A stretch of DNA of 64,000 nt from Leptasterias polaris. Taxonomy: Eukaryota; Echinodermata; Asteroidea; Forcipulatida; Asteriidae. Positions within the stretch are counted from its first letter, which is position 1; each line of letters opens with the position of its first letter. A model generated the notes under the pieces. That model had not been told where the DNA came from, did not search any database, and saw nothing but the letters and a program-made list of their open reading frames with translations. The DNA lies in the NCBI GenBank assembly GCA_037783415.1, contig JAZGTN010000007.1:6717501-6781500 (forward strand), given 5' to 3'. Made by a program: the position numbers and the translations under genes. Of the stretch, positions 14,201 to 24,183 are shown one piece after another.

Positions 14201-17200
14201 TAAATCAGTTACATAACCTGCCGATATACCCCCCCCCCCCCCGAAAAAATAAAATATAAATAAGAATAAAGATAAACCGGCTCTACCAAATGGGATGATT
14301 ACCTGGGTTTTCAATGACCATGACGTTATATGTTTGGGTCAGGTAGCCTCTAGAATGACCGCCGAGACAAACGTAGCTGTTGGAGTGCTCCAAATTCACT
14401 CCAAATATTTCCAGCCAGGCACCGCTGTGTGAGACTATAATATACAGTAATCAAACAATAAAAGGGTTGAAAATGCATGTGCTCCTTGATAATTGTTTTG
14501 GTCAGTAGTAAGGTATCGTGTTTTACTCTGTATATTATTTGTTGCCCGCGTGCAGCATCTCTTTTGTAGTGATCCCCTTGCCTTGCAGTCCAGGCAGTTT
14601 TTAGAGGAAAAATCTAATCCTACTTTCGGGTTCTCAAAGGCTCTGTCGATAATGGTGGCTGCAGCTGCATCTAAGGTTGTTGCTACGGGCAACCAGTTGC
14701 TTCAATGTGTATTTAAGCAACAGCCGAAGCCACAGTCACTAATTCGGTCACAGCCGACGTCTTTACGTTTTCCACAAGGCCTCATGCCTTGCTTTCAAAC
14801 TTCTACTTACTCAAGCTTGCATAACACGAATAGGTGGAGTGGGGGTTTAAATCCAGTGCCTTTAGTCACTAATTAAGCCTTATCGTATAGATCTTTTACA
14901 CACAAACAAACACACACACAAAAAGTAAGCAAACAGCAAACAACGTCCAAACAGTCCAACACCCCAACAAACAATCAAACACCCCAACAAATAACCACCC
15001 AGTTACTACTTAAATAACCTGTTCATTTCTTACCTTCTATCTTCTCCTTTGGTACTACCACTGACCACGTTTGGTATCCCCGTCCGAGCCTCACCATCCA
15101 CATCATCGTCAGTGGCTCGTCGCTTGTAGTGGATATATTGCAGCGGAGAATCAAATCACTGTTTGCCATAACTGTCATATTGACCACCTGTTCTCCGTCG
15201 ACAAAAATGTCTGTCAAACGAAATAAAATTCGTAGTCAAAAGAATGAATTTGCCTTTTTTTTCATGAGGCTTTACACTCCAGAAGCTTCCGGTCAGAATT
15301 GACGCAGATTCCGGGTCCGGACCTGGCCCATTTTAATTTCGGGATGACCCGCAAACTTGTCATAAAATGTGTTTTTGATCCGGATTATGTGTTAAATTGA
15401 CCGATCGCTGGGTCATTTTGACACATACCGGATCAAATCGACCCTGAATTGGGTCAGGTCTGATGTGACCCGGATCCTGGTCATTTTGGACCCAGGGGTT
15501 TGTGAAGTGAAGTAATAATGGTTTAATTCCTTAGAGGCAGTGTTCTTGAATACAGACTTCCAAGGTAGAAGGTAAACATCTCCTTTTCAAAGTTTTGTTT
15601 TCAACAACAACAACAACAAGTTTAAGCGAGACTGCCGCTTTGTTAAAATCTAATTAACTTCATAAATTGAAACAAAGACCGCAGTAAGGAAAGTCAGAGT
15701 AGAGTACAAGATTCTTATTTAATCGAGTATTAACAGTATAATTTGAATTTGTAATCACCTCTGCCATCATCGCTGCTGGCCGTAGACGGGGCGGGGCCGT
15801 TGCTGGCTTGGGTCACACCTTCAGTTGTCTTCCCTGTTGTACTAGTTGTACTCAGTGTACCACCGACAGTAGTAACAGTTGTACTCGTAGTAGACGCTTT
15901 GAATGCAGGCTCTGTGATGTCTCGAACTACTTAAGTTAAGACAGGGGAAAGTCGGGGGAGTGGAATTCATTTAAACAAAAATTCAGTTCGCAACTGTGTG
16001 CAACCACAACAAAGAAAATTAGTTGTTTTAAACAAAGAGAAGGATTTTTGGGGTGGTATTAAAAGAGCAATCCCTCTGTAGCAACCCTGGGTCAAAATTG
16101 ACCTGGACACCGGGTCCATTTCTGGGTCAGTATAACCCGTAATCTGTGTCAAAATGACTTCAAAAATGGGTCAAACTGACGCATATAAATTCAAGTTAAA
16201 ATCCAATTTAGCCATAGTCCGGGTCAGTCTGACCCAGATATGGGTCAGGCCCGCTTGGACCCGAATTTTTGACCTGGGAGTTCTTAAAGTTTTCTTCCCG
16301 TGCAGCAGAGGACATACTGAAACAATTAAAAGACTTCGGGTTATTTATTCGTCAAATGTTCACAAATGTTTAAAGGCTTCTTCGTATAATTATAAAAAGA
16401 CAGATTTGCATATCATATTTTTTTTCCATGTGATTATGATTATTTTCCCCGAAAGGAAAATCATTGAATGACATTGACTTTTGTTTTGGAGTGGGCTGCA
16501 TTATGGCTAGTGCGTATAAAGCACTCGCCTTACACCACTGTTGCCCCGGATCGATCCATGTTGTGAGTATAGCTGTCGGAACGCCATAAACGAAGTGTGG
16601 ACCTGAAAACAAAAAAGGTCCACATATATTGTAGGGACCGCTGGCATACACCATGTGGACTTATACACGTCCACACAGTGTTTTACAGTGTTGAAGAATA
16701 TGATTCTTTTTAAGTGTGAAGAACCAAGGAATGTCCGCAGAGTGACTGCAACACTGAGCTGTGTGTGCGTGTTGGTTCTCGCCTGTTTCTCGAGGGTTTT
16801 CTCCCCACGAAAAAATGGAGCCTTTAAGCCGGAGCCGGAACCCAAGCCTGTGGTTCGAAAATGCCCGTATAACAAGGCTTTGTCTTTTGGTTTGGTAAAC
16901 TATCTGGTACTATCAGCCACTGTGACTATTGTTAAATCACATGATCCTTACCAAAAGAGGTTGTCCGGGCTTGTAACAGGTTTTCTGTTGTCTTCCCAGC
17001 TGGCGGTTTCAACGTGGTTGTCACAGTACTAGTTTTGAATATTGAGTACTAGTACTACATTTGAATATTGTTTTTAAAGTACATGAACTACATTGACAAT
17101 TTCAAACGACCAGTGTCCGCACTTTATGTAACCTGACATGCATGAATTGACAAACCTGTGAAAGTTTGAGCATACAGTTGGTCATTCGGTCATTGGCCAA

Positions 17201-19735
17201 TCGGTCGTTTTAAAAAATCAGGTTTTGGACTTGCGATAAGTAATTTTTGACCCATTATACAAAAATGTATATGCAATTCAATGTTTGATTACGCGCGAGA
17301 CTTGCACACAGTCTATTGGGTTTCTTGGTACGTATTCTAAAACTAGAACTCCTCGGTGCCATAATTAAAAGAAAGCACTTCGTCGACAGCATCCTGGAAG
17401 TATTTCCGCTATACATATACTTTTAATGCAATAACAATGGCAGGAAGTTAACAAGTGGTATAGTAACTTCCGCAGTAGACCAAATAAATCAGAGTATATG
17501 GGTTACAATAACATGGACATACAAGTGGCTTGCTAAAAACCGTGCCAAGGTTACAAAGCATTGGAAGTTTTCATCATGCTCAAGGTAGGGTGAACTGGAG
17601 GATTGGTTCGGTACCAGCGAATCATAGGATTGGCTCGGTACCAGCGAATCATAGGCGCTGGGAAGGTCTATGGTCTGCGCATTGGGCAAATCGTCCTGAC
17701 CTATAGCTCACGGTCACCTCTTCCTGTTTACAAAAGATTCGACTACCATTTCAGCTTTATTTTGTAAATAATTGCCAGTGTTGCGATTCTTTGACTTGTG
17801 CTAATGTGGGGCTAGATCGCTACATTATTCTTACTTTGGTTAAAACGATCGTTTACATTATCCATGGAGCCTCTATATATGCTTTATCATTATTGGTGTT
17901 TAGGTTGTGATTGTGTGCAGGACAATTGTTCCTATTATGCACCACTACATCTTGAACAAAAAATTGCTCAAGCTCAAGCACTGATCATTAGCCAATCTCA
18001 GCAGTCTTGGATGAGACCGTTTGGGCCGGGCAACACTGGAGGGTACCATTGTGAAGACTCGTTCTTTTATAGCTTATGAAGCCATTAATCTACTGCCCCA
18101 AACAATGACGTACTTTCAATATCATATGCACATGACGTCACAATAGTGGGGGGGGGGGGCCCTCACGTAGAGGTCAAATTACGAAAGTTCTTTGACCTAT
18201 CCTCCTCGCAAACATAGGAGCGCATTTTCCATTATGTTATTATAGTTTACCTCTAATCTCTATTCGGTGGCTAAAGGGATGACGTCAACGCACGAAGTAC
18301 ATTTCGAGGTTCTTGTCTTATTAAACCCCTGTTTTCATTTCTTAGTATGAGTTTACAGTTTCTACAGTTCCGTTCTGGAACTCAATTTTAGACATATATG
18401 AAATGTCAAATTGTTCGTTAATAAGTGGACAATGAAACTAATGAATTGTAAATTTTCAATAATAAATCAGCGATTAATTTTGTTTGGCCCAAGGGCCACC
18501 TACCGTGTTGTTCGGTAGTAGCTACGCAAAATGTACCACCGCAGTCATCGGGGCAGCATCGCTCTGAACCCGAGCACTCTAGATCGAACAAGCATTGCAG
18601 CGTACATACGGAAGAGCTCAGACCAGCCACATACACGTCTGAAGGACAGGTTCCCGGCCGCGACAAATCTATTTAAAAGATACACGGTTAGTCAACAATG
18701 GTTAAACAGAGCTAGTAAGATTGGTTCCAGTTATAACATAGACAATTATTTGTTTTCCAATATCAATTTGAAATCACTTTAGCATGAAGTTTATTTAGGT
18801 CACTGCCTGACTGTGATTGATTATCCCAATAATATGTCAACTTATTTGCTCGCACACAGGCATGTTAAGATTGGTTCAAGCTTTGGCCAGACAATGATTT
18901 GCTTTGTAGTATCAATATTGTATCACTTTGGTTTGAAGTTTATTTAGGTTACCACCTTTACTGATAATTGATTATCCAAATAATACTTGCTCGCACAGGC
19001 ATGCCAAGATCGCTGGACATTAGCATCACAAGTCATCGATGCAAACTATATTGGCTTGAGCAGGCATGCTAATGTTCCTATATAGTCTGAAAACTGTTTT
19101 TCATAAAGTTTTGCGCATGGGGAAACACAATATCTTTATATACTGACACAAAAAATCATTTTACAGTGTGATCAACTATAATTGATAGAACACTTCGCAG
19201 GTGGTTGCATTTATGTGTTGATTGAAAACGATAGGGGTGAGTTTGGAAGTCTCCAAAAGTTGTTAAACCTTGCATTTAGGGATGTCAGGTCAGCAGTTGC
19301 ATGGTAGCTTTCATCCCCTTCGGCCTCTAGACTATAGGAGGACCCCGGTTCAAATCCCAACGGGGTACTATGTTGATTGGGTTTTCAGTCCCTACTTGAT
19401 TGCGTGGGTTTTCCCTGTAATAATTCTCCGGAGTTTTTCCCCCTATAACATCTAAAACTGCAGCTTCCTTCTTTGTCTTCCCTGCAAGGGGTTCTGGGCT
19501 ATGTGGTAAGTTTGCTTTTCTGAGAATCGTTGGCTTCACTACCATAATTATTAAATGAAATGGAATTGGTTAAAGTTTGATACATACCTATGTCGCCCCG
19601 TCGGGGTTTATGGAGAAACCAAATGAGATCTGTCTCCTTGTTTTCCTTCAGATCAGGCCGTCCATTAGCAAACGTCAACAAAGTCCCACATAAAACCCAA
19701 GCCACTTGCAACATGCAAAAGAGCCGCATCTTCAA
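2082..19735 (-). CDS. Gene A: WFIKKN-like secreted multidomain protein (WAP-Ig-EGF-EGF-Kunitz-Kunitz-NTR)
   Basis: Ten coding exons join with consistent phases to 1851 nt, that is 616 codons plus stop. Approximate layout: signal peptide 1-25, WAP core 54-98, Ser/Thr-rich linker 105-160, Ig 161-263, two EGF 266-345, Kunitz 370-421 and 427-480, NTR 490-600. Nearly all junctions are phase 1, the usual pattern for shuffled extracellular modules; only the junction inside Kunitz 1 is phase 2. Known WFIKKN proteins are secreted, inhibit proteases through Kunitz/WAP domains and bind GDF8/GDF11; whether this protein does so is inference. Unlike WFIKKN it has an EGF pair between Ig and Kunitz and no Kazal domain. 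Exon calls come from reading the sequence, without transcript support. Paralogue B lies immediately to its right in the window. Confidence 0.82.
2301..2498 (-). CDS. Gene A exon 9: NTR domain, middle
   Basis: 198 nt, phase 1 to 1. VIIGTVRRKVSTQGQLKSLV resembles the first strands of netrin/TIMP-like NTR modules (an IVG-V.. strand followed by a V.VE..K.. strand), and RQCQSQC gives two further cysteines. Acceptor TTTTTCTCAG, donor GTGAGTCT. Copy B at 24278-24472 is one codon shorter. Confidence 0.78.
3120..4189 (-). repeat. 3' LTR of the Gypsy element (inner 20 bp missing)
   Basis: Matches 8885-9953 with few differences, including a 12-bp length difference near 3700 and a short one near 3888. 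The last 20 bp present at the right LTR (9954-9973) are missing here, because a deletion joins the LTR to integrase sequence at 4189/4190. Confidence 0.9.
4190..5147 (-). pseudogene. Gypsy integrase, C-terminus deleted
   Basis: The N-terminal zinc module (HGGKASGHQG ... CELCGRR) and the D,D,E core (ALDLLGPLP, HSDKGTNFES, VERFNKTL) are present. The C-terminal domain is absent: sequence jumps from QEGQFAWL directly into the 3' LTR at 4189, removing the domain, the polypurine tract and the first 20 bp of the LTR. Confidence 0.85.
5130..5805 (-). pseudogene. Gypsy RNase H and linker
   Basis: Contains the RNase H tracts LAYACRKLSRAERNYCVTRR and RTDHAALRWLL, then the linker GNADGLSR. It is in a different frame from RT. 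A short direct duplication (GTCAGACGATGG twice at about 5116-5147) accompanies the change of frame into integrase. Confidence 0.8.
5806..6531 (-). pseudogene. Gypsy reverse transcriptase, 5' part deleted
   Basis: RT core with YLDDV (YxDD active site), the FxTLDLASGYWQ region and SFLGLASYYRKFV of the connection region. The expected N-terminal RT block before KDAYPVPR is missing: gag-side sequence is joined straight to it, and the frame differs from gag. The frame is lost again at the junction with RNase H near 5806-5815. Confidence 0.85.
6639..8750 (-). pseudogene. Gypsy gag and protease, interrupted
   Basis: One reading frame runs from ATG at 8750 to a stop at 6639 with a single TAA at 8324-8322. 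The N-terminus (about residues 20-60) looks coiled-coil. The middle has a retrotransposon gag region, then a CCHC zinc knuckle (CFNCGELGHFLREC), and the C-terminus a retropepsin-type aspartic protease with DSGST. The stop codon means the copy is defective unless read through. Confidence 0.85.
8865..8882 (-). promoter_or_regulatory. Primer-binding site complementary to tRNA-Leu
   Basis: The plus strand reads ATCCCACTTCTGACACCA, the 3' end of animal tRNA-Leu (CCCACTTCTGACA plus CCA). It sits two bases inside the 5' LTR, as expected for the reverse-transcription primer site of an LTR retrotransposon. Confidence 0.85.
8885..9973 (-). repeat. 5' LTR of the Gypsy element
   Basis: 1089 bp, beginning TGTAGCGGGACACC and ending CCGTCACA on the plus strand. 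In the element's own orientation this is the upstream LTR, next to the primer-binding site. Confidence 0.92.
10056..10130 (-). CDS. Gene A exon 8: start of NTR domain
   Basis: 75 nt, phase 1 to 1. It encodes EGEEPQDFCSCDPRGLGSAF then CNSDF. The C-x-C ... C-x-S-D-F pattern matches the start of the WFIKKN NTR module. Acceptor TTTTTTCACAG, donor GTAAGATG. The Gypsy element lies in the intron after this exon. Confidence 0.75.
10131..12521 (-). other. Intron 7 of gene A
   Basis: I see no coding exon in this 2.4-kb stretch. About 340 bp at 11780-12095 is missing from copy B. Short tracts such as ATTCGATTT/AAATTGAATG recur at 10200-11050. Confidence 0.4.
12522..12802 (-). CDS. Gene A exon 7: rest of Kunitz 1 and Kunitz 2
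   Basis: 281 nt, phase 2 to 1. It completes Kunitz 1 (FYDTETEQCRPFVFTGCEGN..CQYTC) and encodes all of Kunitz 2 (DPCSHPIVTGRCKAKIPRW to DECMATC). Each domain has six cysteines in the standard spacing. Kunitz 2 has Lys at P1 (RCKAK), as expected for a trypsin-like inhibitor. Acceptor GAACGGACAG, donor GTAAGCTT. Confidence 0.9.
12833..13191. mobile_element. TTAA-flanked MITE in the intron of gene A
   Basis: About 360 bp flanked by TTAA on both sides, with terminal inverted repeats AGGCACTGGACAC and GTGTCCAGTGCCT. It is absent at the matching site of copy B (about 27760-27790). A second copy lies at 45875-46250. The TTAA flanks suggest piggyBac-type mobilisation, but no transposase is present. 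Confidence 0.75.
13255..13450 (+). repeat. SINE-like repeat in the intron of gene A
   Basis: It contains TTTCACCACTGTTGACCC and the track GATTGCGAGGGGTTTCCC. The same repeat occurs at about 27850-28040 (the duplicate) and, more diverged, at about 19290-19510. I infer a tRNA-related SINE family and have no consensus to compare with. Confidence 0.4.
13544..13925 (-). CDS. Gene A exon 6: two EGF domains and start of Kunitz 1
   Basis: 382 nt, phase 1 to 2. Two six-cysteine EGF modules are clear: DAC, ICQNGGTC, KCKC..GFEGKHC, then GHC, SCLNGGLC, QCVCPDEFTGDKC. A short Thr-rich spacer follows. The exon ends inside the first Kunitz domain (CFLPMDPGSCARKQSKW). The presumed P1 residue after the second Kunitz cysteine is Ala. 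No calcium-binding EGF consensus is seen. Confidence 0.88.
14303..14434 (-). CDS. Gene A exon 5: Ig domain, second half
   Basis: 132 nt, phase 1 to 1. NSYVCLGG supplies the second Ig cysteine in the usual Y-x-C setting, and the strand TYNVMVIENP closes the domain. Acceptor TATATTATAG, donor GTAATCAT. The matching exon in copy B is 28926-29057. Confidence 0.85.
15034..15210 (-). CDS. Gene A exon 4: Ig domain, first half
   Basis: 177 nt, phase 1 to 1. It carries the first Ig cysteine in LILRCNIS and the core tryptophan in MMWMV. Two N-glycosylation sequons are visible (NMT, NIS). Acceptor CGTTTGACAG, donor GTAAGAAA. The Ig fold is split by an intron before the second cysteine, which is in the next exon. 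Confidence 0.85.
15285..15500. repeat. GGGTCA/TGACCC-rich dispersed repeat
   Basis: One of about ten copies in the window of a family of roughly 200 bp full of GGGTCA and TGACCC hexamers. Here it lies in the intron upstream of the Ig exon; the duplicate is at 32410-32635. Confidence 0.6.
15759..15926 (-). CDS. Gene A exon 3: Ser/Thr-rich linker
   Basis: 168 nt, phase 1 to 1. The translation is dominated by Ser, Thr and Gly (ASTTSTTVTTVGGTLSTTST and onward), typical of an O-glycosylated spacer between folded modules. In gene A it follows the WAP exon directly; in gene B two further exons intervene. Copy B at 32882-33049 is almost identical. Confidence 0.8.
16085..16285. repeat. GGGTCA/TGACCC-rich repeat with a perfect IR3
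   Basis: Contains GGGTCAGTCTGACCC at 16221-16235, two hexamers inverted with 3-bp spacing. The ends (CCTGGGTCAAAATTGACC and TTTTTGACCTGGGAG) are inverted, so the unit looks like a MITE. The diverged duplicate is at 33195-33300. Confidence 0.65.
16952..16999 (-). CDS. Possible small linker exon in gene A (uncertain)
   Basis: 48 nt between an AG (CCGCCAG) and a good donor (TTTTG before GTAAGG) read as a phase 1-1 cassette, AGKTTENLLQARTTSF. Copy B keeps the frame (AGQSTENMLQARTTSF) with the donor changed to GTAGGG. The acceptor lacks a clear pyrimidine tract. It may be an alternative Thr-rich linker or a relic exon, and it is not counted in the assembled protein. Confidence 0.25.
18110..18320. 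repeat. Old MITE with TGACGTC ends
   Basis: Related to the TA-flanked elements at 29431 and 45249: it shares TGACGTCA near both ends and the TAGAGGTCA/TTTACCTCTAA inner blocks. It is present in both duplicates (copy B about 37205-37370), so it is older than the duplication. Confidence 0.45.
18504..18668 (-). CDS. Gene A exon 2: WAP domain
   Basis: 165 nt, phase 1 to 1. Eight cysteines fall in the whey-acidic-protein (four-disulfide core) order: TCPSD, VCTLQC, LECSG, RCCPDDCGG, FCVA. WAP domains are often serine-protease inhibitors or antimicrobials. Acceptor TTTTAAATAG, donor GTAGGTGG. Copy B at 37547-37711 has the same length. Confidence 0.9.
19588..19735 (-). CDS. Gene A exon 1: signal peptide
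   Basis: ATG at 19735 opens MKMRLFCMLQVAWVLCGTLL, a short basic start followed by a hydrophobic core and then TFANG, a typical secretory signal with cleavage probably near residue 25. The exon ends GACATAG before the donor GTATGTA, in phase 1 after 49 codons. Copy B begins with the same residues, which supports this ATG as the start. Confidence 0.8.
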
Positions 19736-20714
19736 GTACAGTATACCTGTTTATGAATGGACGACTTGTCCTATATGCTTCAAGTCAGTTGAGTTTATTC
19801 TACATAAGTCGAAAACAGCCGAAATTTTGAAGAAAAATCTGAGATCAGTTGTCTGAACATTAGCGCGTCCACAGACAGAATACCAGCAGTTCTTCAACTG
19901 CAGTAGAGCTTCCAGCAAGTGTGTTTGAAGTGAATAGACAGTGACACATCCAGTCGATTGTCGGTTCTTCACAATAGTTTAATGAGCTATTAGGGTTTTA
20001 CGGGGTTGTAGTTCTGTGAAAGTGTGTGGGCGATCCGAGGAGCTGCACAATGTACTAGCAGGAAATCCAATGCGGATATCCACTTTCTGGAGGAGTAAAA
20101 AAAACCGCACCGGAGCAATACACAACCACTGTCTTCCGAAAAGGAGTTGATATCAACTTCCGGTCAGTTGGAACGTTGCTGGTTAACCATAAACAAAACC
20201 CGAAAACACTGTCCATTCTTGCTCCAGCCTTCACCCTTTGTCCTAATTGTGATTCTGAGATAAGACGGCGGGAGATGTTTCGATTCATAACCTTTTGCTA
20301 CACCACAGCGTGATACAACATCATAGTTCAATTTCAGGGCTCTGCGTAGTTGGTATTCTGCGTTTACGTCACCCCGTAGATTCCAAGGCTCGTATAAACT
20401 CAGAATTCCGTGGTAATTATAAGCAGCGCCATAAAATCGGGCCCAGATATTTCAGAAATTTTCACCAAGATTTTCAAGAACTTGGTTAAGTCCTAAGAGA
20501 AACAGTCCTACATTGATCGGCATTTAATTGACATATACTTCTGTAATTTATGTTGTACAAGATATGTCTTCCACATATCTATGATGTGTGCCTGTGTACC
20601 CTTTGACTGAGTAGGCTAGTTTGTACCTTGTGATGACCCGAGTCACTTCGAATTCGTACTGTCGATTTTCAACATGTGGCAGGGGAGTTCCCCTAAATAG
20701 TGATCAAGGCATGT

Positions 20715-21045
20715 TGTGGCCGGGTGGTTTAGAGCATCCAAGTCAAGTTTTGATGGTTGAGTCACCAGGATGCGCGTTCGAATCTCGGTCATGACACTTG
20801 TGTCCTTGAGCAAGACACTGACTGCTTCTCTTCACCCAGGGGTAAATGAGATCCCGTGAATGCAGCAATTTTTTTTATATTTAACTTTGTGTGCTATATT
20901 TGGCAGCACAGGCTGTCTACTCATATGATGGTTTAACGAGAAAAAATGGCCCAGTGACCAGGGGTAATAATGTTGGAGCGCTATGAACGTCACTGACATA
21001 ATTAGTGACGGATTTGAGCGCTATAATAAGAAACCACTATTCTTA
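20715..21045 (+). mobile_element. tRNA-Leu-derived SINE
   Basis: The head GTTGTGGCCGGGTGGTTTAG and GTTCGAATCTCGGTCATGAC resembles tRNA-Leu A and B boxes. It is followed by the family body CACTTGTGTCCTTGAGCAAG and the tail GAGCGCTATAATAAGAA. Internally deleted compared with 63409-63835. Shared with copy B (40295-40650). Confidence 0.75.
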
Positions 21046-22027
21046 TCATACTCTAATCGTGCACTAACACGCTATCGCCTTCTTGTACGAAAACCCATCA
21101 CCTTCCGGAAAACCAACAACAAGAACACAGCAACATTACAACAGCAACAACAACAACAACAACAACAAAGCAAACAAACACAAACCTGACAATCTCAGAA
21201 CACGTGAAGTCATCCGGAGGGGTACACCATGCCACTGAGGACATACTGAAATCTCTCTATAAAGGTATAATAACTTATTATACCCACATCGAGGTAGGAG
21301 TACAATCAAGAGTTCCACAACAGGGTAGATACCCGTGGTTCTTAGGATCAGACTTTTTCATGGAATATGAGTCACTTTTGTTTAAAATTAAGTGGCATTA
21401 ACCAACCGTAACAAGTTAGACAATGGACTTCTGTACGTGGGTGACGCAGCAGTTGCAATTAATCTTACACAACTATATAAAGACTTTAAGGTGATCTGTG
21501 AAAAACGCAACCACCTGACTTACTCATCAGGCCGTTCTTATATTGTTAATAGGTAAACTGTAACTTGTAATACAGTCAATAGTTCTAGCACCACAGGAGC
21601 ACTGAAACAATTCAAACAATAAACAATTCAACCAATCAACCAATCAATCAATCGATTTATTAATTTATTGATTTGTTTAAACAGTAAACATTGTAAAATA
21701 GTAAAACACAGAGTAATGAGAAGCCATGAGTTAAAAACAGAAAACTGAGTGAAAAATAAAAACAACGATCTTACACTGTAAACAAAAAAAATTACAAACA
21801 TGTTAAACATAACATAAAGGGTGCATGGAAATAAAAACAGGAACAAAACAATTAAAACTATTTACAGGCACAAAGGATTACACCATCGAATTGATGTGAG
21901 GTAAACTAAAAGAGGGGCTAAGTTATATCAATCAGTTAAATGATCGATCAATCAATCAATTAATCAGTCGATCAATCAATCAACCAATCAACCAATTAAC
22001 CATAACACCCTTGAGTGACAAGGATCC
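21045..22027. other. Low-complexity 5' flank of gene A
   Basis: (CAA)n at about 21139-21170, AATCAATC-type tracts at about 21630-21660 and 21950-22000. The rest aligns with 40650-41390. No gene is seen. Confidence 0.5.
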
Positions 22028-22606
22028 TTCCTCACTTTAATAATAATAATTATAATACACATAATAACTAGTTCTTATATAGCGCATTTTACAATAACGC
22101 ATCAATGCGCTTTAACCCTGGGTACCAAGGGTCCCATTAAATCGCCTTCTGGTGACTTTCGCCTCATTGGAAGGCACTTTTAATTACAGGGCAGTTACAT
22201 GTAAGTATGTTTGGGGGTGATCCCAAGTTAATTCCCATGCTAGAAAGACTTTGTAATAGCCTGATGATATATATTATATTAGATTATGTTGGCTGCAGAC
22301 CTTATCTATAAATAAAATCAAGGTCCGTGTACAAAACGCAGAACAGGCGAAAAATCTGCACGTGTTTCAATGGTTGTGGACAACATATGGTTTTTGTGTG
22401 TGTACATGTCAATGGTGACTGTGGCCAGCTAACTTCAAAGGGTCATGGTGAACTGTTAGTGAATTCAACCCCATGTGTGACTACACTATTTCAAAGGGGG
22501 AATAGAGGATTGATTACATGAAGTTTGACCGGATTTGACCGAACGGTTTTTATGTTATTGATTTGTTTAATGTGCCTACCGCGACAGGCACCTTGCTTGA
22601 GCAGTA
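22028..22606. other. Spacer between the duplicated units
   Basis: About 580 bp with no counterpart at the other boundary. It starts with a SINE tail-like stretch (TAGCGCATTTTAC ... AATGCGCTTTAA) at about 22075-22115. No gene is seen. Confidence 0.5.
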
Positions 22607-24109
22607 TTAAACAGTTGGGTTTCTCCATTGATGAAGTCATATTTGCTCAAGGTAGAGGGCAAGATAACATTACTGGAAAATGTCGGTTTTCCAACTCCTT
22701 CAATTTGATTGCGCGTTTGGCGAGAGCACGCTTTACGTAGCTGCGTCGTGTTAACAGTGCTGTGGTAGTACCGCCCTCTCTCGTCAAGATTCCCGTGAAA
22801 ATGTATTTCTTCCCGTCTTGAATCAGAAAAGAAAAGGAAAGGTCAAAAATAAGGTTAAAACATACTTTATTATTGTTTGGTGTGGTATTGCTTAAAGTGT
22901 GATTAAACTATAGCCATTCACTTGAGTTTAACATGTGCTCTGCGCCTTTGATATTTTTGTATGTAAGGGGCGCAATGTAAAAATAATGTTATTTATTATT
23001 ATAATAAGAGTGAAGCCGTATCAGAATTGGCGGCTATGGCCACGGCTCCGACTGTTGCTAAGGTGTTGCTGAGGACGCTGTCGTAGCCGTAGCCTTGAAC
23101 TAAATGGGGATCATAGGGACGCTAGGTGGCAGCAGGAGTACCAGGTATTTTGTACAATGTAATTGTAGTTCTGAGCATGTGCAAACTTATTTCAGAGAAC
23201 AGTCTGATGCCACCTACATCATCCCCAAAAGTCGCCCAATGCATTCAAGGTATTAGACAGATGGATATAGAGCACAATACCCTGTGGTTCTTGAAGAACC
23301 GAGACCTCCAGCCTAATTGAATTCTGTCATGAGTCTCGTGTACTCGCACATGAGTAACACATAATGTAATTGATTAGTTGAACATCCTTGATATTATTGA
23401 CTGGACTAAACCACTTGTTAGGCAGATTTTGATACAAATTGTGTGTCTCTAGCATGCTTTGGACAGCGTAATTCATTTCAAGCCATTATTCGGCAGGAAA
23501 TGTCCTGTGGCCCCAGTTGGTTAATTTGGTGGTGGTAGTAACTCTACTTCATTGCCGCTCGCTACGCGCACAAAATCGTCACAGACACGAAACTGGGACT
23601 AAAGAACAGCTCTTTTGATGGGCCATCTAATGGTATACAATTTATGCAAATCTGATATCATTCTGCGAGTAATTTGTTCGTCTTTTTACTTCATATTGGT
23701 CTGTTTGACAGCTCTGTGTACACAATTCATTTGAGCATCCTTTTGAGCAGCATTTAGTGTATCCCCAATGGCTTGTCATTTCCGGTCTTTAAATGGCATG
23801 AAACAGCCATAAAATTTAAACTTTTGGATGTAGGTTTATGTAAGGCATATTTTGATAAAAGTTGTGTGTCTCTAGCATGCTTGGTTCGGGACTTATTGTC
23901 AACTTTACATCAACATTAATTTCAAGCCATTATTCGGCAGGAAATGTCTTTAGCCCCAAATGGTTATAAATTTGGTGGTGGTAGTAACCCTACTTCGTGG
24001 CCACTCACCTGGCCATTAAACTTTAATTTTCAGATGCAGGTGAGGTTGGGGGGGGGGGGGGTGGTCAGTTACCATTTTTTTTTTTGGGGGGGGGCTTGGA
24101 AAACATACT

Positions 24110-24183
24110 TTACCATACCCAGCTTACAATATTTGCCATATGGCCTAGCACGAGTGTCAACACAGCCAAACACATCAAACCAC
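24110..24183 (-). CDS. Gene B exon 12: altered NTR C-terminus
   Basis: With the same acceptor as in A (TTATCAG) the frame reads GGLMCLAVLTLVLGHMANIV and a short tail to TAA at 24112-24110. This differs from A because of a 4-nt length difference near 24160-24165. The A-like residues (VDT..PYGKYC..GMVK) survive in another frame, which is reached if the 94-nt intron is retained; that frame ends at about 24069. Confidence 0.45.

Larger units (their letters stand above)
910..22027. repeat. Segmental duplication, copy A
   Basis: This stretch aligns colinearly and in the same orientation with 22607-41390. Shared marks run from the left edge (AAACAGTTGG.TTTCTCC at 912 and 22608) to the right edge (CCCTTGAGTGACAAGGATCC at 22008 and 41371), through all ten shared exons and most introns. 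Copy A is longer mainly because of the Gypsy insertion at 3120-9973. Exons are nearly identical and introns still align, so the duplication is fairly young. Edges are good to a few tens of bases. Confidence 0.85.
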
